Source: JBBEAM01 sp040882845 (lineage in GTDB: Bacteria; Pseudomonadota; Alphaproteobacteria; Kiloniellales; DSM-21159). Taken from it: 64,000 bases of DNA. Positions 25,132-33,063 of the stretch are shown here, piece after piece; the first letter of the stretch is position 1, and each line of letters begins with the position of its first letter. The stretch lies in contig JBBEAM010000009.1 in assembly GCA_040882845.1 (NCBI GenBank), forward strand, positions 186,001 through 250,000, given 5' to 3'. Below the pieces are notes generated by a model, which did not search any database, was not told the DNA's origin, and saw nothing but the letters and a program-made list of their open reading frames with translations. Made by a program: the position numbers and the translations under genes.

Positions 25132-26469
25132 ATGTTCGAAAAAGTCCTGATCGCGAACCGAGGCGAGATCGCGCTGCGCATCCATCGCGCCTGCCGCGAG
25201 ATGGGCATCAGCACGGTGGCAGTGCACTCGACCGCCGACGCCGACGCCATGCACGTGCGCCTGGCCGACGAAAGCGTGTGCATCGGCCCGCCGCCGAGCC
25301 GCGAGAGCTATCTCAACATGCCGGCGATTCTCTCGGCGGCGACGATCACCGGCGCCGACGCGATCCATCCCGGTGTCGGTTTCCTGTCAGAGAACGCCAG
25401 CTTCGCGACCATGGTCGAGGAGCACGGCTTCACCTTCATCGGACCTGCGCCGGAGCACATCGCGCTGATGGGCGATAAGGTTGCGGCCAAGGAAGCGGCG
25501 GTGCGGCTCGGCATTCCTGTGGTCCCGGGCTCCGACGGCGCGATCGAGAGTGAGGAAGAAGCCAAACGGGTGGCGGAGGATACCGGCTATCCCGTGCTGA
25601 TCAAGGCGGCGGCCGGCGGCGGCGGACGCGGCATGAAGGTCGCCTGGGCGCCCGAGGAACTGGGCGACGCCTTCCGCATGGCCCGTAACGAGGCCAAGGC
25701 CGCCTTCGGCTACGATCAGGTCTACATGGAGAAGTATCTCTCCAAGCCGCGGCATATCGAGATGCAGATGCTGGCCGACGGCAAGGGCGGCGTGGTCCAC
25801 CTGGGCGAGCGCGACTGCTCGCTGCAGCGCCGCCATCAGAAGCTGCTCGAGGAAGCCCCTTCCCCGGCTCTCAACAGCCGTCAGCGCGAGGAGATCGGCC
25901 AGGTCGCCATCGACGCCCTGCGCGAGCTCGGCTACGCCTCTGCGGGCACCTTGGAGTTCCTGTTCGAGGACGGTCAGTTCTTCTTCATCGAGATGAACAC
26001 CCGCCTGCAGGTCGAACACCCGATTTCCGAGGCGATCACCGGCATCGACCTGGTGCGCGAGCAGATCCGCGTCGCCGCCGGCCACGCGCTGTCCTTCACC
26101 CAGGACGACATCAAGTTCGTCGGTCACGCCATCGAGTGCCGCATCAACGCGGAGCATCCCGAGACCTTCGCCCCCTCGCCGGGGCTGATCACCGATTATC
26201 ACCCCCCGGGGGGACTCGGCGTACGGGTCGATTCCGGCATCTATGCCAACTACCGCGTACCGCCGCACTACGACAGCCTGATCGCCAAGCTGATCGTCCA
26301 CGGCGCCACCCGCAACGAATGCCTGATGCGGCTGCGCCGGGCCCTCGACGAGATCGTGATCGACGGCATCGACACCTCGATCCCGCTGCACCGCCGGTTG
26401 ATCATGGAACCGGACTTCATCAACGGCGCCTACGACATCCACTGGCTCGAAAAATTCATGGCGCGCTGA
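25132..26469 (+). CDS. accC: Biotin carboxylase, acetyl-CoA carboxylase subunit
   Basis: AccC carboxylates biotin on AccB using ATP and bicarbonate. The 445-residue protein has the usual biotin carboxylase N-terminal domain (KVLIANRGEIALRIHRACRE), the ATP-grasp glycine-rich loop (KAAAGGGGRGMKVAW), the catalytic EMNTRLQVEHPISEAI block and the C-terminal domain with GHAIECRINAEHPETFAPSP. Normal length. It is the third gene of aroQ-accB-accC, with aat next. Confidence 0.98.
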   Translation: MFEKVLIANRGEIALRIHRACREMGISTVAVHSTADADAMHVRLADESVCIGPPPSRESYLNMPAILSAATITGADAIHPGVGFLSENASFATMVEEHGFTFIGPAPEHIALMGDKVAAKEAAVRLGIPVVPGSDGAIESEEEAKRVAEDTGYPVLIKAAAGGGGRGMKVAWAPEELGDAFRMARNEAKAAFGYDQVYMEKYLSKPRHIEMQMLADGKGGVVHLGERDCSLQRRHQKLLEEAPSPALNSRQREEIGQVAIDALRELGYASAGTLEFLFEDGQFFFIEMNTRLQVEHPISEAITGIDLVREQIRVAAGHALSFTQDDIKFVGHAIECRINAEHPETFAPSPGLITDYHPPGGLGVRVDSGIYANYRVPPHYDSLIAKLIVHGATRNECLMRLRRALDEIVIDGIDTSIPLHRRLIMEPDFINGAYDIHWLEKFMAR

Positions 26470-26521
26470 GGCGCCACCACCGCCCACTGGAAATCTGCCG
26501 CGACGCGGCTAGACTGGTGTC

Positions 26522-27187
26522 ATGCATCTGACACCGGAGCTGCTGCTGCGCGCCTACGCCGTCGGCATCTTCCCGATGGCCGAAAGCCGCCAGGACCGGG
26601 AGATCCACTGGATCGACCCGGAACTGCGCGGCGTCATCCCGCTGGAACGGTTCCATATACCGAAGAAGCTGCGGCGGCGGGTGCTGCGCGGCGACTTCCA
26701 CGTGACCTGCAACCAGGCCTTTCCCGACGTCATCCAAGCCTGCGCCGAGGCGCAACCCGACCGGCCCGAAACCTGGATCAATCCGACGATCGAACTTCTC
26801 TATACCGAGCTGCACGGCATGGGTTTTGCACATTCCGTCGAATGTTGGAGCGACAGCGAGGAAGGCCCGCAGCTGGCCGGGGGGCTCTATGGCGTCAGCC
26901 TGGGCGCCGCCTTCTTCGGCGAGTCCATGTTCACCCGGGCGACCGACGCCAGCAAGGTGGCGCTGGTGCACCTCGTGCTGCGGCTGATCAACAGCGGCTT
27001 TCGCCTGCTCGACACCCAGTTCACCACGCCGCACCTGCGCCAGTTCGGCGCCATCGACGTGCCGCGGGAGGCTTACAAGGCGCAACTCTCCAAGGCTTTG
27101 ATGGAAACAGCGGTCTTCGAGCCTGACTTGCCGGACGCGACGCTGCGGCAGGTGCTGGAAACGCTGGGCGGCAGCGAGGAGGTATGA
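26522..27187 (+). CDS. aat: Leucyl/phenylalanyl-tRNA--protein transferase
   Basis: Aat adds Leu or Phe to the N-terminus of proteins bearing Arg or Lys, creating an N-degron for ClpS and ClpAP, whose genes are also in this window. The 221-residue sequence shows LLLRAYAVGIFPMAESR, IDPELRGVIPLERFHIPKKL, GGLYGVSLGAAFFGESMF and the LLDTQFTTPHLRQFGA block. It lies 52 bases after accC. Convergent with the DUF2155 gene. Confidence 0.96.
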   Translation: MHLTPELLLRAYAVGIFPMAESRQDREIHWIDPELRGVIPLERFHIPKKLRRRVLRGDFHVTCNQAFPDVIQACAEAQPDRPETWINPTIELLYTELHGMGFAHSVECWSDSEEGPQLAGGLYGVSLGAAFFGESMFTRATDASKVALVHLVLRLINSGFRLLDTQFTTPHLRQFGAIDVPREAYKAQLSKALMETAVFEPDLPDATLRQVLETLGGSEEV

Positions 27188-27191
27188 CCTG

Positions 27192-27641
27192 TTATTGCGT
27201 GGCGCTTTCCCCGCCGGCGGCCTCTCCTTCCGCAGCGTCTTCTTCCTGCTCGGATGGCGCCTCCGCGCTTTCGTCGCGGCAGGCCTTTACCCAGACATCG
27301 TAAACCGGGTGTTCCAGCGCCGAGACCGCAGGGGAGGAGGCGAACATCCAGCCGGAGAAGACCTGCACCTCGGGGCCGTCCGGCCGCTTGTCGACGACCT
27401 CGAGAAAGGCAGCCGATTCAGGCGGTTCTTCCGGCGGCGTCTCGCGGCAAGTCCGGGCGACGATGTCGAGACTGCCGAAGGTGACCGCCTCGCCGATTGG
27501 CGCCTCGAAGGTCGAGATCCGCGCGGTAATCTTGTCCAGGCCCTGCAGCACGGCGATCTGCCGGGGGATGGTCTCGCTTTGCGCGAAGGCCGGCGCGGAA
27601 GCGGCGCAGAGAGCCAGCGAGAGCAGAAGGCGCCAGCTCAT
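27192..27641 (-). CDS. DUF2155 domain periplasmic protein
   Basis: A 149-residue exported protein with a signal peptide (MSWRLLLSLALCAASAPAFA-Q). The mature part contains the DUF2155 signature: IAVLQGLDKITARISTFEAP, two conserved cysteines (CRETPP and WVKACRD) that may form a disulfide, and FSGWMFASSPAVSALEHPVYD. It ends in an acidic tail. Function is unknown; the family is found mainly in alphaproteobacteria near accBC and aat, as here. Its ATG overlaps the upstream 81-residue gene by four bases. Confidence 0.88.
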   Translation of the reverse strand: MSWRLLLSLALCAASAPAFAQSETIPRQIAVLQGLDKITARISTFEAPIGEAVTFGSLDIVARTCRETPPEEPPESAAFLEVVDKRPDGPEVQVFSGWMFASSPAVSALEHPVYDVWVKACRDESAEAPSEQEEDAAEGEAAGGESATQ

Positions 27642-27883
27642 CCCTTCTCCCCAGGGTAGGGATTCTCGAGACTGTCCACCAGCGCCCGCAGAACCTGGCG
27701 CAGTTGGTCTTCGTCGCATCCCATCAGGATTCCGTCCTCCAAGGCGTCCTGCGCCATCTCGCGCAGCTCCTCGAGGTTTTCGTTCAAGATCTTGATCTTT
27801 TCATGGCAGGAAACCGGCTCGCCGTCGGGCTGGGTCCAGACTGGTATGTCGAAGGGCTGCTTGCCGGGGTTACTCATGGACAT
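27638..27883 (-). CDS. Small conserved hypothetical protein (81 aa)
   Basis: A small acidic soluble protein. After a short extended start (PFDIPVWTQPDGEPVSCHEK) it is almost wholly helical, IKILNENLEELREMAQDALE and then QLRQVLRALVDSLENPYP, as a two-helix hairpin might be. A second ATG two codons downstream is possible. It overlaps the DUF2155 start by four bases, so the two are translationally coupled. I recognise it only as a type seen next to DUF2155 genes in related bacteria; function unknown. Confidence 0.7.
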   Translation of the reverse strand: MSMSNPGKQPFDIPVWTQPDGEPVSCHEKIKILNENLEELREMAQDALEDGILMGCDEDQLRQVLRALVDSLENPYPGEKG

Positions 27884-27918
27884 GACCTAGCGACGCCGGA
27901 GCCGCGGCGCAAGGCGCA

Positions 27919-28680
27919 TCAGACCGCAGGCTTTTCCGCCCGAAATCGCAGGCGCACGTAGTCCGCGGTCCAGTTGCCCTCGGCGTCCCGCAAATTCGTG
28001 GCCAGCACTTCGGTGACCTCGGCGATCAGGGCCGGACGCTCCTCCTCCGGCAGGCGGTTGACGAAACTCTCGCCGAAGGTCGCCAGCCAGCCGGAAATAT
28101 CGCCCGGCAAGGGCGTCGGCCGCGGAATCAGCTCAATATAAGGCACCGCAAAGCCCTGCTTTTCCAGCTTGCCGCGGTATTCCTGCGGCGAGGGGAAGTA
28201 CCAGGGCACGGCGTCCTGGCCGTCATAGCCGCGCCGGTCGAGCGCCGCGATCAGCGCCGCACGGATGCTCTGCACGTTGCCGGCGCCGCCCATCTCGGCG
28301 ACGAAGCGCCCGCCGGGCTTGAGCGCCCGCCAGACGCCGTCGATCACCAGATCGGGCCGCAGCATCCAGTGCAGGGCGGCATTGGAGAAGACCGCATCGA
28401 ACTCGGCCGAAAACCGCAGATCCTCGCCGGATCCGACCTGCGCTTCCAGGCCGCGTTCGCGCGCACCGGCGATCTGCGCGGCGGAGAAATCGATGCCCAG
28501 GACCTTAGCCCCGCTGGCCGCCAGCTTTTCCGTCAACACGCCGTCGCCGCAGCCGAGATCGAGGATCCGCTCGCCGGACCGGGGCTGCAGCAGGTCGAGC
28601 AGCGGCTCGCCGAGTTTGGCGACGAAGGCGGCGTTGTCCTGGTAGCGCTGCGGATCCCAGCTTTGCCGCGCCTGGCTCAC
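27919..28680 (-). CDS. SAM-dependent methyltransferase (trans-aconitate methyltransferase-like)
   Basis: A 253-residue class I methyltransferase. Motif I is ERILDLGCGDGVLTEKLAA, followed by VLGIDFSAAQIAGAR and FDAVFSNAALHWM, the last being characteristic of the Tam/ubiquinone-type group. The GTG start shares bases with the mlaD stop (GTGA), so it is coupled to mlaD. The small-molecule substrate is unknown; trans-aconitate is only the nearest named relative I recognise. The frame stays open upstream opposite mlaD but has no start context. Confidence 0.88.
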   Translation of the reverse strand: MSQARQSWDPQRYQDNAAFVAKLGEPLLDLLQPRSGERILDLGCGDGVLTEKLAASGAKVLGIDFSAAQIAGARERGLEAQVGSGEDLRFSAEFDAVFSNAALHWMLRPDLVIDGVWRALKPGGRFVAEMGGAGNVQSIRAALIAALDRRGYDGQDAVPWYFPSPQEYRGKLEKQGFAVPYIELIPRPTPLPGDISGWLATFGESFVNRLPEEERPALIAEVTEVLATNLRDAEGNWTADYVRLRFRAEKPAV

Positions 28681-29153
28681 TGCGGCCCTCCCGTGGGTCC
28701 GCCGGCAGGGCCGTCGGCGGCGCCGAACACGAAGCGGCCGAGCAGGTCGACCAGATTGACCGCGCCTTGCGTATATTCGATGCGCGCGCCGGGGTCGAGG
28801 TTCTCGAGATCCCCGCCCGGTTCCAGCGCGATATAGGTGTTGCCGAGCAGGCCTTCCGAAAGAATCCGCGCCGAGGTATCGACCGGCAGCTGGATCGACT
28901 TGTCGATGCTCAGGGTGACGTTGGCGAAGAAGGTCTCGGGATCGAGGTTCAGGCCGGACACGCTGCCGATCTTGACCCCGGCCATGCGCACGTCGCTGCC
29001 TGCGGCCACGCCGGTCGCGTCGTCGAACTCGGCGACCACTTCGTAGCCGCTGACCTGGGACACCTCGCCGCTGGAAAAGGCGATCATGATGAAGGCGGCG
29101 GCGACCACCAGCACCACGGCCCCCATGATCGTCTCGATGATGTTTCTGCGCAT
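28677..29153 (-). CDS. mlaD: MlaD-family phospholipid-transport substrate-binding protein
   Basis: A 158-residue protein with one N-terminal membrane helix (GAVVLVVAAAFIMIAFSS) and an MCE domain (about residues 38-116: YEVVAEFDDATGVAAGSDVR, GVKIGSVSGLNLDP, SEGLLGNTYIALEPGG). MlaD forms hexameric rings in the periplasm as part of the MlaFEDB ABC system keeping outer-membrane lipid asymmetry. No mlaF, mlaE or mlaB is adjacent, so the partners must lie elsewhere. Its neighbour upstream is the NDUFA12-type gene. Confidence 0.92.
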   Translation of the reverse strand: MRRNIIETIMGAVVLVVAAAFIMIAFSSGEVSQVSGYEVVAEFDDATGVAAGSDVRMAGVKIGSVSGLNLDPETFFANVTLSIDKSIQLPVDTSARILSEGLLGNTYIALEPGGDLENLDPGARIEYTQGAVNLVDLLGRFVFGAADGPAGGPTGGPQ

Positions 29154-29180
29154 GCTTACCTCCGCAAAGCCGGCCGCCGC

Positions 29181-29564
29181 TCAGGCATCCCGATCGGGCG
29201 CCCAGGCCTCGTAGTCGCTGCTGCTGGCCGCGCGCTTGCCGCCGCGCAGCGTATGCCCCGGCGGGCGATAAGCCAACTCGGTGCCGCTCAGGTTCGGCTG
29301 ATGCTGCTTCATCCAGGGGCGCCGCGCCGGTCCGCCGGCCGGCGGAATCTCGTCGCTGGTGTGGTGCAGCCAGGCGTGCCACTCGGCGGGCACGCGGCTG
29401 GCCTCGACCTCACCGTCGTAGAGCACCCAGCGCCGCTCGCGCCGCAGCGAGTCGCGATGCACCGTGCCGCCGCCGCGCCCGCGAAAATAGCGGTTTCCGG
29501 CGCCATCGCTGCCGACCTCCTCGCCGCGCAGCCAAGTGTAGAGTTTGGTTCCGATCGAGACCAT
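29181..29564 (-). CDS. NDUFA12-family NADH:ubiquinone oxidoreductase accessory protein
   Basis: A 127-residue homologue of the mitochondrial complex I subunit NDUFA12 (B17.2), found in alphaproteobacteria. Visible family features are GTKLYTWLRGEEVGSDGAGN, RYFRGRG, RRWVLYDGEVEASRVPAEWH and AWLHHTSDEIPP. A GTG two codons upstream could also start it, but the ATG has GGGGTG at a good distance. It is expected at the matrix-arm side of complex I in the cytoplasm. It heads the run NDUFA12-mlaD-methyltransferase. Confidence 0.92.
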   Translation of the reverse strand: MVSIGTKLYTWLRGEEVGSDGAGNRYFRGRGGGTVHRDSLRRERRWVLYDGEVEASRVPAEWHAWLHHTSDEIPPAGGPARRPWMKQHQPNLSGTELAYRPPGHTLRGGKRAASSSDYEAWAPDRDA

Positions 29565-29736
29565 CTTCACCCCAGATTTTCAGCCCTTTACCCCCTTTGG
29601 CGCAGCGCGCCGGGGTGGGGCGAATATGTCACCTTGCTGCAGGTCCGTCCAGTCACGCGGGGCCGGCACAGGACTTCTGGACAAACCGCCTGCACCGCCG
29701 TCTAAAGTGGCGTTCTCGCAAGGCGATGGGGGCAGA

Positions 29737-30765
29737 ATGCAGGACCAAGCACGAGATTTCTGGCGGAACTCCGGCTTTCATCTGGTGTCGCGCACGCCCG
29801 AGGGGCACCTGGCGGTCGGCGACGAGCTGCTGCGCGCCTACCTTAACCGCCCTGAGGTCCGCCCCGTCGCGGAGTCCTGTGCCGCCGAGCGCGCCCTGCA
29901 CGCGGCGCTGCTGGAGGCGCCGCGCCGTGCGGTGAGCGAGGCTGAGATCGGCGCGCTGGCCGACCCCGACGCCCAGGAAAACTACCGTATCGTCCTCGCC
30001 TTCCGCGACCGCCTCGCCGCAGAGGAAACCGTCGAGGCCACCTATCTGAGCTGCTTCGAGTCGCCCGGCGCCGTGCCGGTGCCGCCGCTGTTCATCGACC
30101 AGATGGCGCATCTGGTGCTGCGCAATATCCTGGCGGAAACCGAGTATCCGCTGCGCGCGCGGGCCGGCGAGCTGTTTTTCCGCGAACAGAAGATCACCAT
30201 CAACGACGGCTTCCTGATGGCCGCCGACGCGGAGACCGTGGACATGTACGCCTCCAGCGGCGGCTTCGGCGATCTCGGCCGCCTCGTCGCCGAGGCCCAG
30301 ACGCCGCTCAGGACCGTCGATCTCGACGTGCTCGACGAGTCCAACGCCGAGCTCTACTGGCAGCGCGACGAGCGCCACGACACCGTGCTCAATCTCAACT
30401 TTTCCGGTTCCGGGCTCGACGCCCTCTGCCGGGTCCTGGAGGCCTGGATCGCCCACTTCCTGAAGGTCGCCGTCTCGATCCAGCCGGTGCAGGAGATCAG
30501 CGACGAACGCTGGGTCTGGCACATCGGGCTCGACGCCGAAGCGACCCGCCTGCTTAACGATCTCTACCAGGGCGAGGAGGTCGGCGAGTTGCGGCTGGCG
30601 CGGCTGCTGTCACTGTTCCGCCTCGACTTCCGCAATCCCCGGGAGATGCGCGAGGACATCGCCGGCCGGCCGGTGTACCTGGCGCTCTGCATGGACGAGG
30701 CCTCGCTGCTCCGCCTCAAGCCGCAGAACCTGCTGGTCAATCTGCCCCTGGCCTCGCGCGTGTGA
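29737..30765 (+). CDS. DUF6352 family protein
   Basis: A 342-residue soluble protein without signal peptide, membrane helix or a catalytic motif I can name. It begins DFWRNSGFHLVSRTPEGHLAVGDELLRAY and contains REQKITINDGFLMAADAETV and ERHDTVLNLNFSGSGLDALC. I recognise it as the family called DUF6352, widespread in alpha- and betaproteobacteria with unknown role. The ATG used is preceded by GGGGGCAG; an upstream extension would overlap the divergent NDUFA12 gene. A DMT transporter gene follows after 10 bases. Confidence 0.72.
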   Translation: MQDQARDFWRNSGFHLVSRTPEGHLAVGDELLRAYLNRPEVRPVAESCAAERALHAALLEAPRRAVSEAEIGALADPDAQENYRIVLAFRDRLAAEETVEATYLSCFESPGAVPVPPLFIDQMAHLVLRNILAETEYPLRARAGELFFREQKITINDGFLMAADAETVDMYASSGGFGDLGRLVAEAQTPLRTVDLDVLDESNAELYWQRDERHDTVLNLNFSGSGLDALCRVLEAWIAHFLKVAVSIQPVQEISDERWVWHIGLDAEATRLLNDLYQGEEVGELRLARLLSLFRLDFRNPREMREDIAGRPVYLALCMDEASLLRLKPQNLLVNLPLASRV

Positions 30766-30775
30766 CGGCGCGGCG

Positions 30776-31693
30776 ATGAGCGCGAAACCCGGCCCCGCGC
30801 TCCCGGTGACGCCCGCGGCAGCGGCTACGACCGGTGTGATCGTGGTGCTGCTGGCGGCAAGCAGCCTGGCACCGCTGACGACTTTCGCGCGTCTTGCCTA
30901 TGACAGCGGCGCCACCCCTACGGCGGTGCTGCTCGCGCGCTACGCCTGCGCCTCGCTGGCCTTGCTGGTCTTGCTGCTGGTGCTGCGACGGCCGCTGCTG
31001 CCGCCCCGCTGGGCGACCGCGAACGTGCTCGGCGCCGCCTTTTCCTGGTTCATCGCCAGCAACTGCTATCTCGCGGCGGTCAACTTCATCCCGGTCAGTC
31101 TGGCGGCCCTGATCTTCTATACCTTTCCCTTGATGGTGGCGGTGCTGGCGCGCTTTACCGAGGGTGCGCGAATCGGAAGGCTCGGCCAGCTCGCCTTTCT
31201 CGCCGCCTTTGCCGGACTGGCGCTGGCCTTGGGGCCGAGCTTTCAGGGTCTGGATTGGCGCGGCATCGTCTTCGCCCTGGCCGGAGCGGCAGGCTCGGCC
31301 GGCGCGCTGCTGTTCACCGGACGTCTCGGAACCCGGATCGACGGCTTCGGACTGACCTTCTGGACCAATGCCTTCAGCCTGCCGGGAATGATCGTCCTGA
31401 TCCTCCTGACCGGATCCTGGGCGCTGCCTTCGCTTCCGGAGGGCTGGCTCCCCTTCGCCGGCGGCGCCGTCTGCTATGTCGTGGCGATCAACCTGATGTT
31501 CCTGGGCACCCGCCTGGCCGGCGCGGCGAAGAGCTCGATGATCCTCAACCTGGAGCCGGTCATCACCATCGGAGTCGCGGCCGCGTTGCTCGGCGAGCGT
31601 CTGACGCCCCTGCAATTCGTCGGGGCGGCCCTGGTCGTCGCCGCCGTCGCGCTGACCAGCTTCAAGCGGCGCAGAAAGCTGGTCGAGGGCTAA
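30776..31693 (+). CDS. DMT superfamily transporter (EamA family)
   Basis: A 305-residue inner-membrane protein with about ten hydrophobic helices in two repeated EamA halves, the second containing LMFLGTRLAGAAKSSMILNLEPVITI, the typical end of an EamA domain. Such proteins export metabolites or amino acids; the substrate cannot be read. The positively charged end (SFKRRRKLVEG) is cytoplasmic. Its stop codon overlaps the stop of the convergent creatinase gene. Confidence 0.9.
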   Translation: MSAKPGPALPVTPAAAATTGVIVVLLAASSLAPLTTFARLAYDSGATPTAVLLARYACASLALLVLLLVLRRPLLPPRWATANVLGAAFSWFIASNCYLAAVNFIPVSLAALIFYTFPLMVAVLARFTEGARIGRLGQLAFLAAFAGLALALGPSFQGLDWRGIVFALAGAAGSAGALLFTGRLGTRIDGFGLTFWTNAFSLPGMIVLILLTGSWALPSLPEGWLPFAGGAVCYVVAINLMFLGTRLAGAAKSSMILNLEPVITIGVAAALLGERLTPLQFVGAALVVAAVALTSFKRRRKLVEG

Positions 31694-32892
31694 GCCGCGA
31701 CGATGTTGTGGTCCGGGCCGAAGGGAAACCCCGTAATGTTCTCGGCCCCGCCTTCGGTAACGATCAGGATGTCGTGCTCGCGGTAACCGCCGGCCCCGGC
31801 CATCGCTTCGGGGATCATGATCATCGGTTCCATCGAGACCACCATGCCCGGCTCCAGTAGCGTCTCCACGTCCTCGCGCAATTCCAGGCCCGCCTCGCGT
31901 CCATAGTAGTGGCATAGCACCCCAAAGGAGTGGCCGTAGCCGAAGCTGCGGTGCGCCAGCAGGCCTGCGTCCCGGTAGATCCCATTCAGCTCCCGCGCGA
32001 TATCGCAGCAGCGCGCGCCAGGACGGATCAGCTCCAGGCCGCGGCGATGCACGGCGCAGTTGATCTCCCAGAGCTCGAGATGCCGCGGGCTGGCCTCGCC
32101 AAGAAACAAGGTGCGTTCCAGGGCGGTATAGTATCCGGCGATCATCGGAAAACAGTTGAGGCTGAGGATGTCGCCGCGCCGCAGGCGGCGGCTGGTCACC
32201 GGGTTGTGGGCACCATCGGTATTCAGTCCCGATTGAAACCAGGTCCAGCTATCCATCAGCTCGGCATCGGGGAAGCTGCGCGCGATTTCCCGCACCATGG
32301 CCTGGGTCGCGTTTAGCGCCACTTCATGCTCGCCGGCGCCTTCGCGGATAGCCTCGACGCAGGCCGCGCCCCCCAGATCGGCGATCCGCGCGCCCTCGCG
32401 GATCCAGGCATGCTCCTCGGGAGACTTCACCATCCGCTGACGCATTGCCGGCGTGGCGGCGTCGATGAACTCGCTCTTCGGCAAGAGTGCAGTGAGCTTG
32501 CTGAAGGTCTCGACCGGGAGGTGATCCAGCTCGACGCCCAGACGCCCGCCGTCTGGCACAAGACTGGCGACGGCATGAAAGTAATTGTCCCGCTCCCAGT
32601 CGGTATAGGTGAGGCAGTCCCCGAAGCTGCGCCGCCAGGGCTGCCCGCCGTCGATGTTCGCGGCGATGACGGTCAGCTGGTCCTGGCTTACCACCAGGCC
32701 GTAGCGCCGTCCGAAGGCGCAGTAAAGGAAGTCCGCGAAATAGTTGATGTTGTGATAGGAGGTGAAAAGGACACGGTCGACGCCCTGCGCCGCCATCCAG
32801 TCGCGTAGCGCTTGTAGCCGCCGCGCCATCTCTTCTTGGGTAAAACTTGGCACCGCCTTGTCGCCATTCTCGATCTTCTTCAGACGCTCCAC
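31690..32892 (-). CDS. Creatinase (creatine amidinohydrolase), M24 fold
   Basis: This enzyme should hydrolyse creatine to sarcosine and urea. The 400-residue sequence follows Pseudomonas creatinase closely: TSYHNINYFADFLYCAFGRR, ANIDGGQPWRR, WTWFQSGLNTDGAHNPVTSR, NCFPMIAGYYTALERTLFLG, GYGHSFGVLCHYYGREAGLE and MVVSMEPMIMIPEAM. The catalytic His corresponds to His229 (His232 in P. putida). The GTG start has AGGAGG nine bases upstream (32907-32902) and matches the family N-terminus; the frame extends 14 codons to a TTG. No creatininase or sarcosine oxidase gene is near, which is unusual. It is divergent from the ribonucleotide-reductase-like gene. Confidence 0.92.
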   Translation of the reverse strand: MERLKKIENGDKAVPSFTQEEMARRLQALRDWMAAQGVDRVLFTSYHNINYFADFLYCAFGRRYGLVVSQDQLTVIAANIDGGQPWRRSFGDCLTYTDWERDNYFHAVASLVPDGGRLGVELDHLPVETFSKLTALLPKSEFIDAATPAMRQRMVKSPEEHAWIREGARIADLGGAACVEAIREGAGEHEVALNATQAMVREIARSFPDAELMDSWTWFQSGLNTDGAHNPVTSRRLRRGDILSLNCFPMIAGYYTALERTLFLGEASPRHLELWEINCAVHRRGLELIRPGARCCDIARELNGIYRDAGLLAHRSFGYGHSFGVLCHYYGREAGLELREDVETLLEPGMVVSMEPMIMIPEAMAGAGGYREHDILIVTEGGAENITGFPFGPDHNIVAA

Positions 32893-32957
32893 CCTGTTCA
32901 GCCTCCTGTCCCAATTCTTCCGAGAATACGCCAAATACTGCGCGTTAAGTCTCAGTT

Positions 32958-32994
32958 AACACAAAATATGGTGCGACCTCCGCTATTTTGTGTT
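32958..32994. promoter_or_regulatory. Perfect inverted repeat with NrdR-box-like sequence
   Basis: AACACAAAATA (32958-32968) and TATTTTGTGTT (32984-32994) are perfect 11-base complements with a 15-base spacer, in an AT-rich divergent promoter. The segment at 32959-32974, ACACAAAATATGGTGC, matches 13 of 16 positions of the published NrdR consensus acaCwAtATaTwGtgt. NrdR represses ribonucleotide reductase genes. The downstream gene is a ribonucleotide reductase homologue, which makes the match more credible; a second full box at the usual helical spacing was not found. Confidence 0.45.
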
Positions 32995-33063
32995 TGACTG
33001 TTGTCATAATACTAACTCTAGGATGTATCTGCGGCTGCGGTGGCAGCCAGGGGGAATTTAAAA

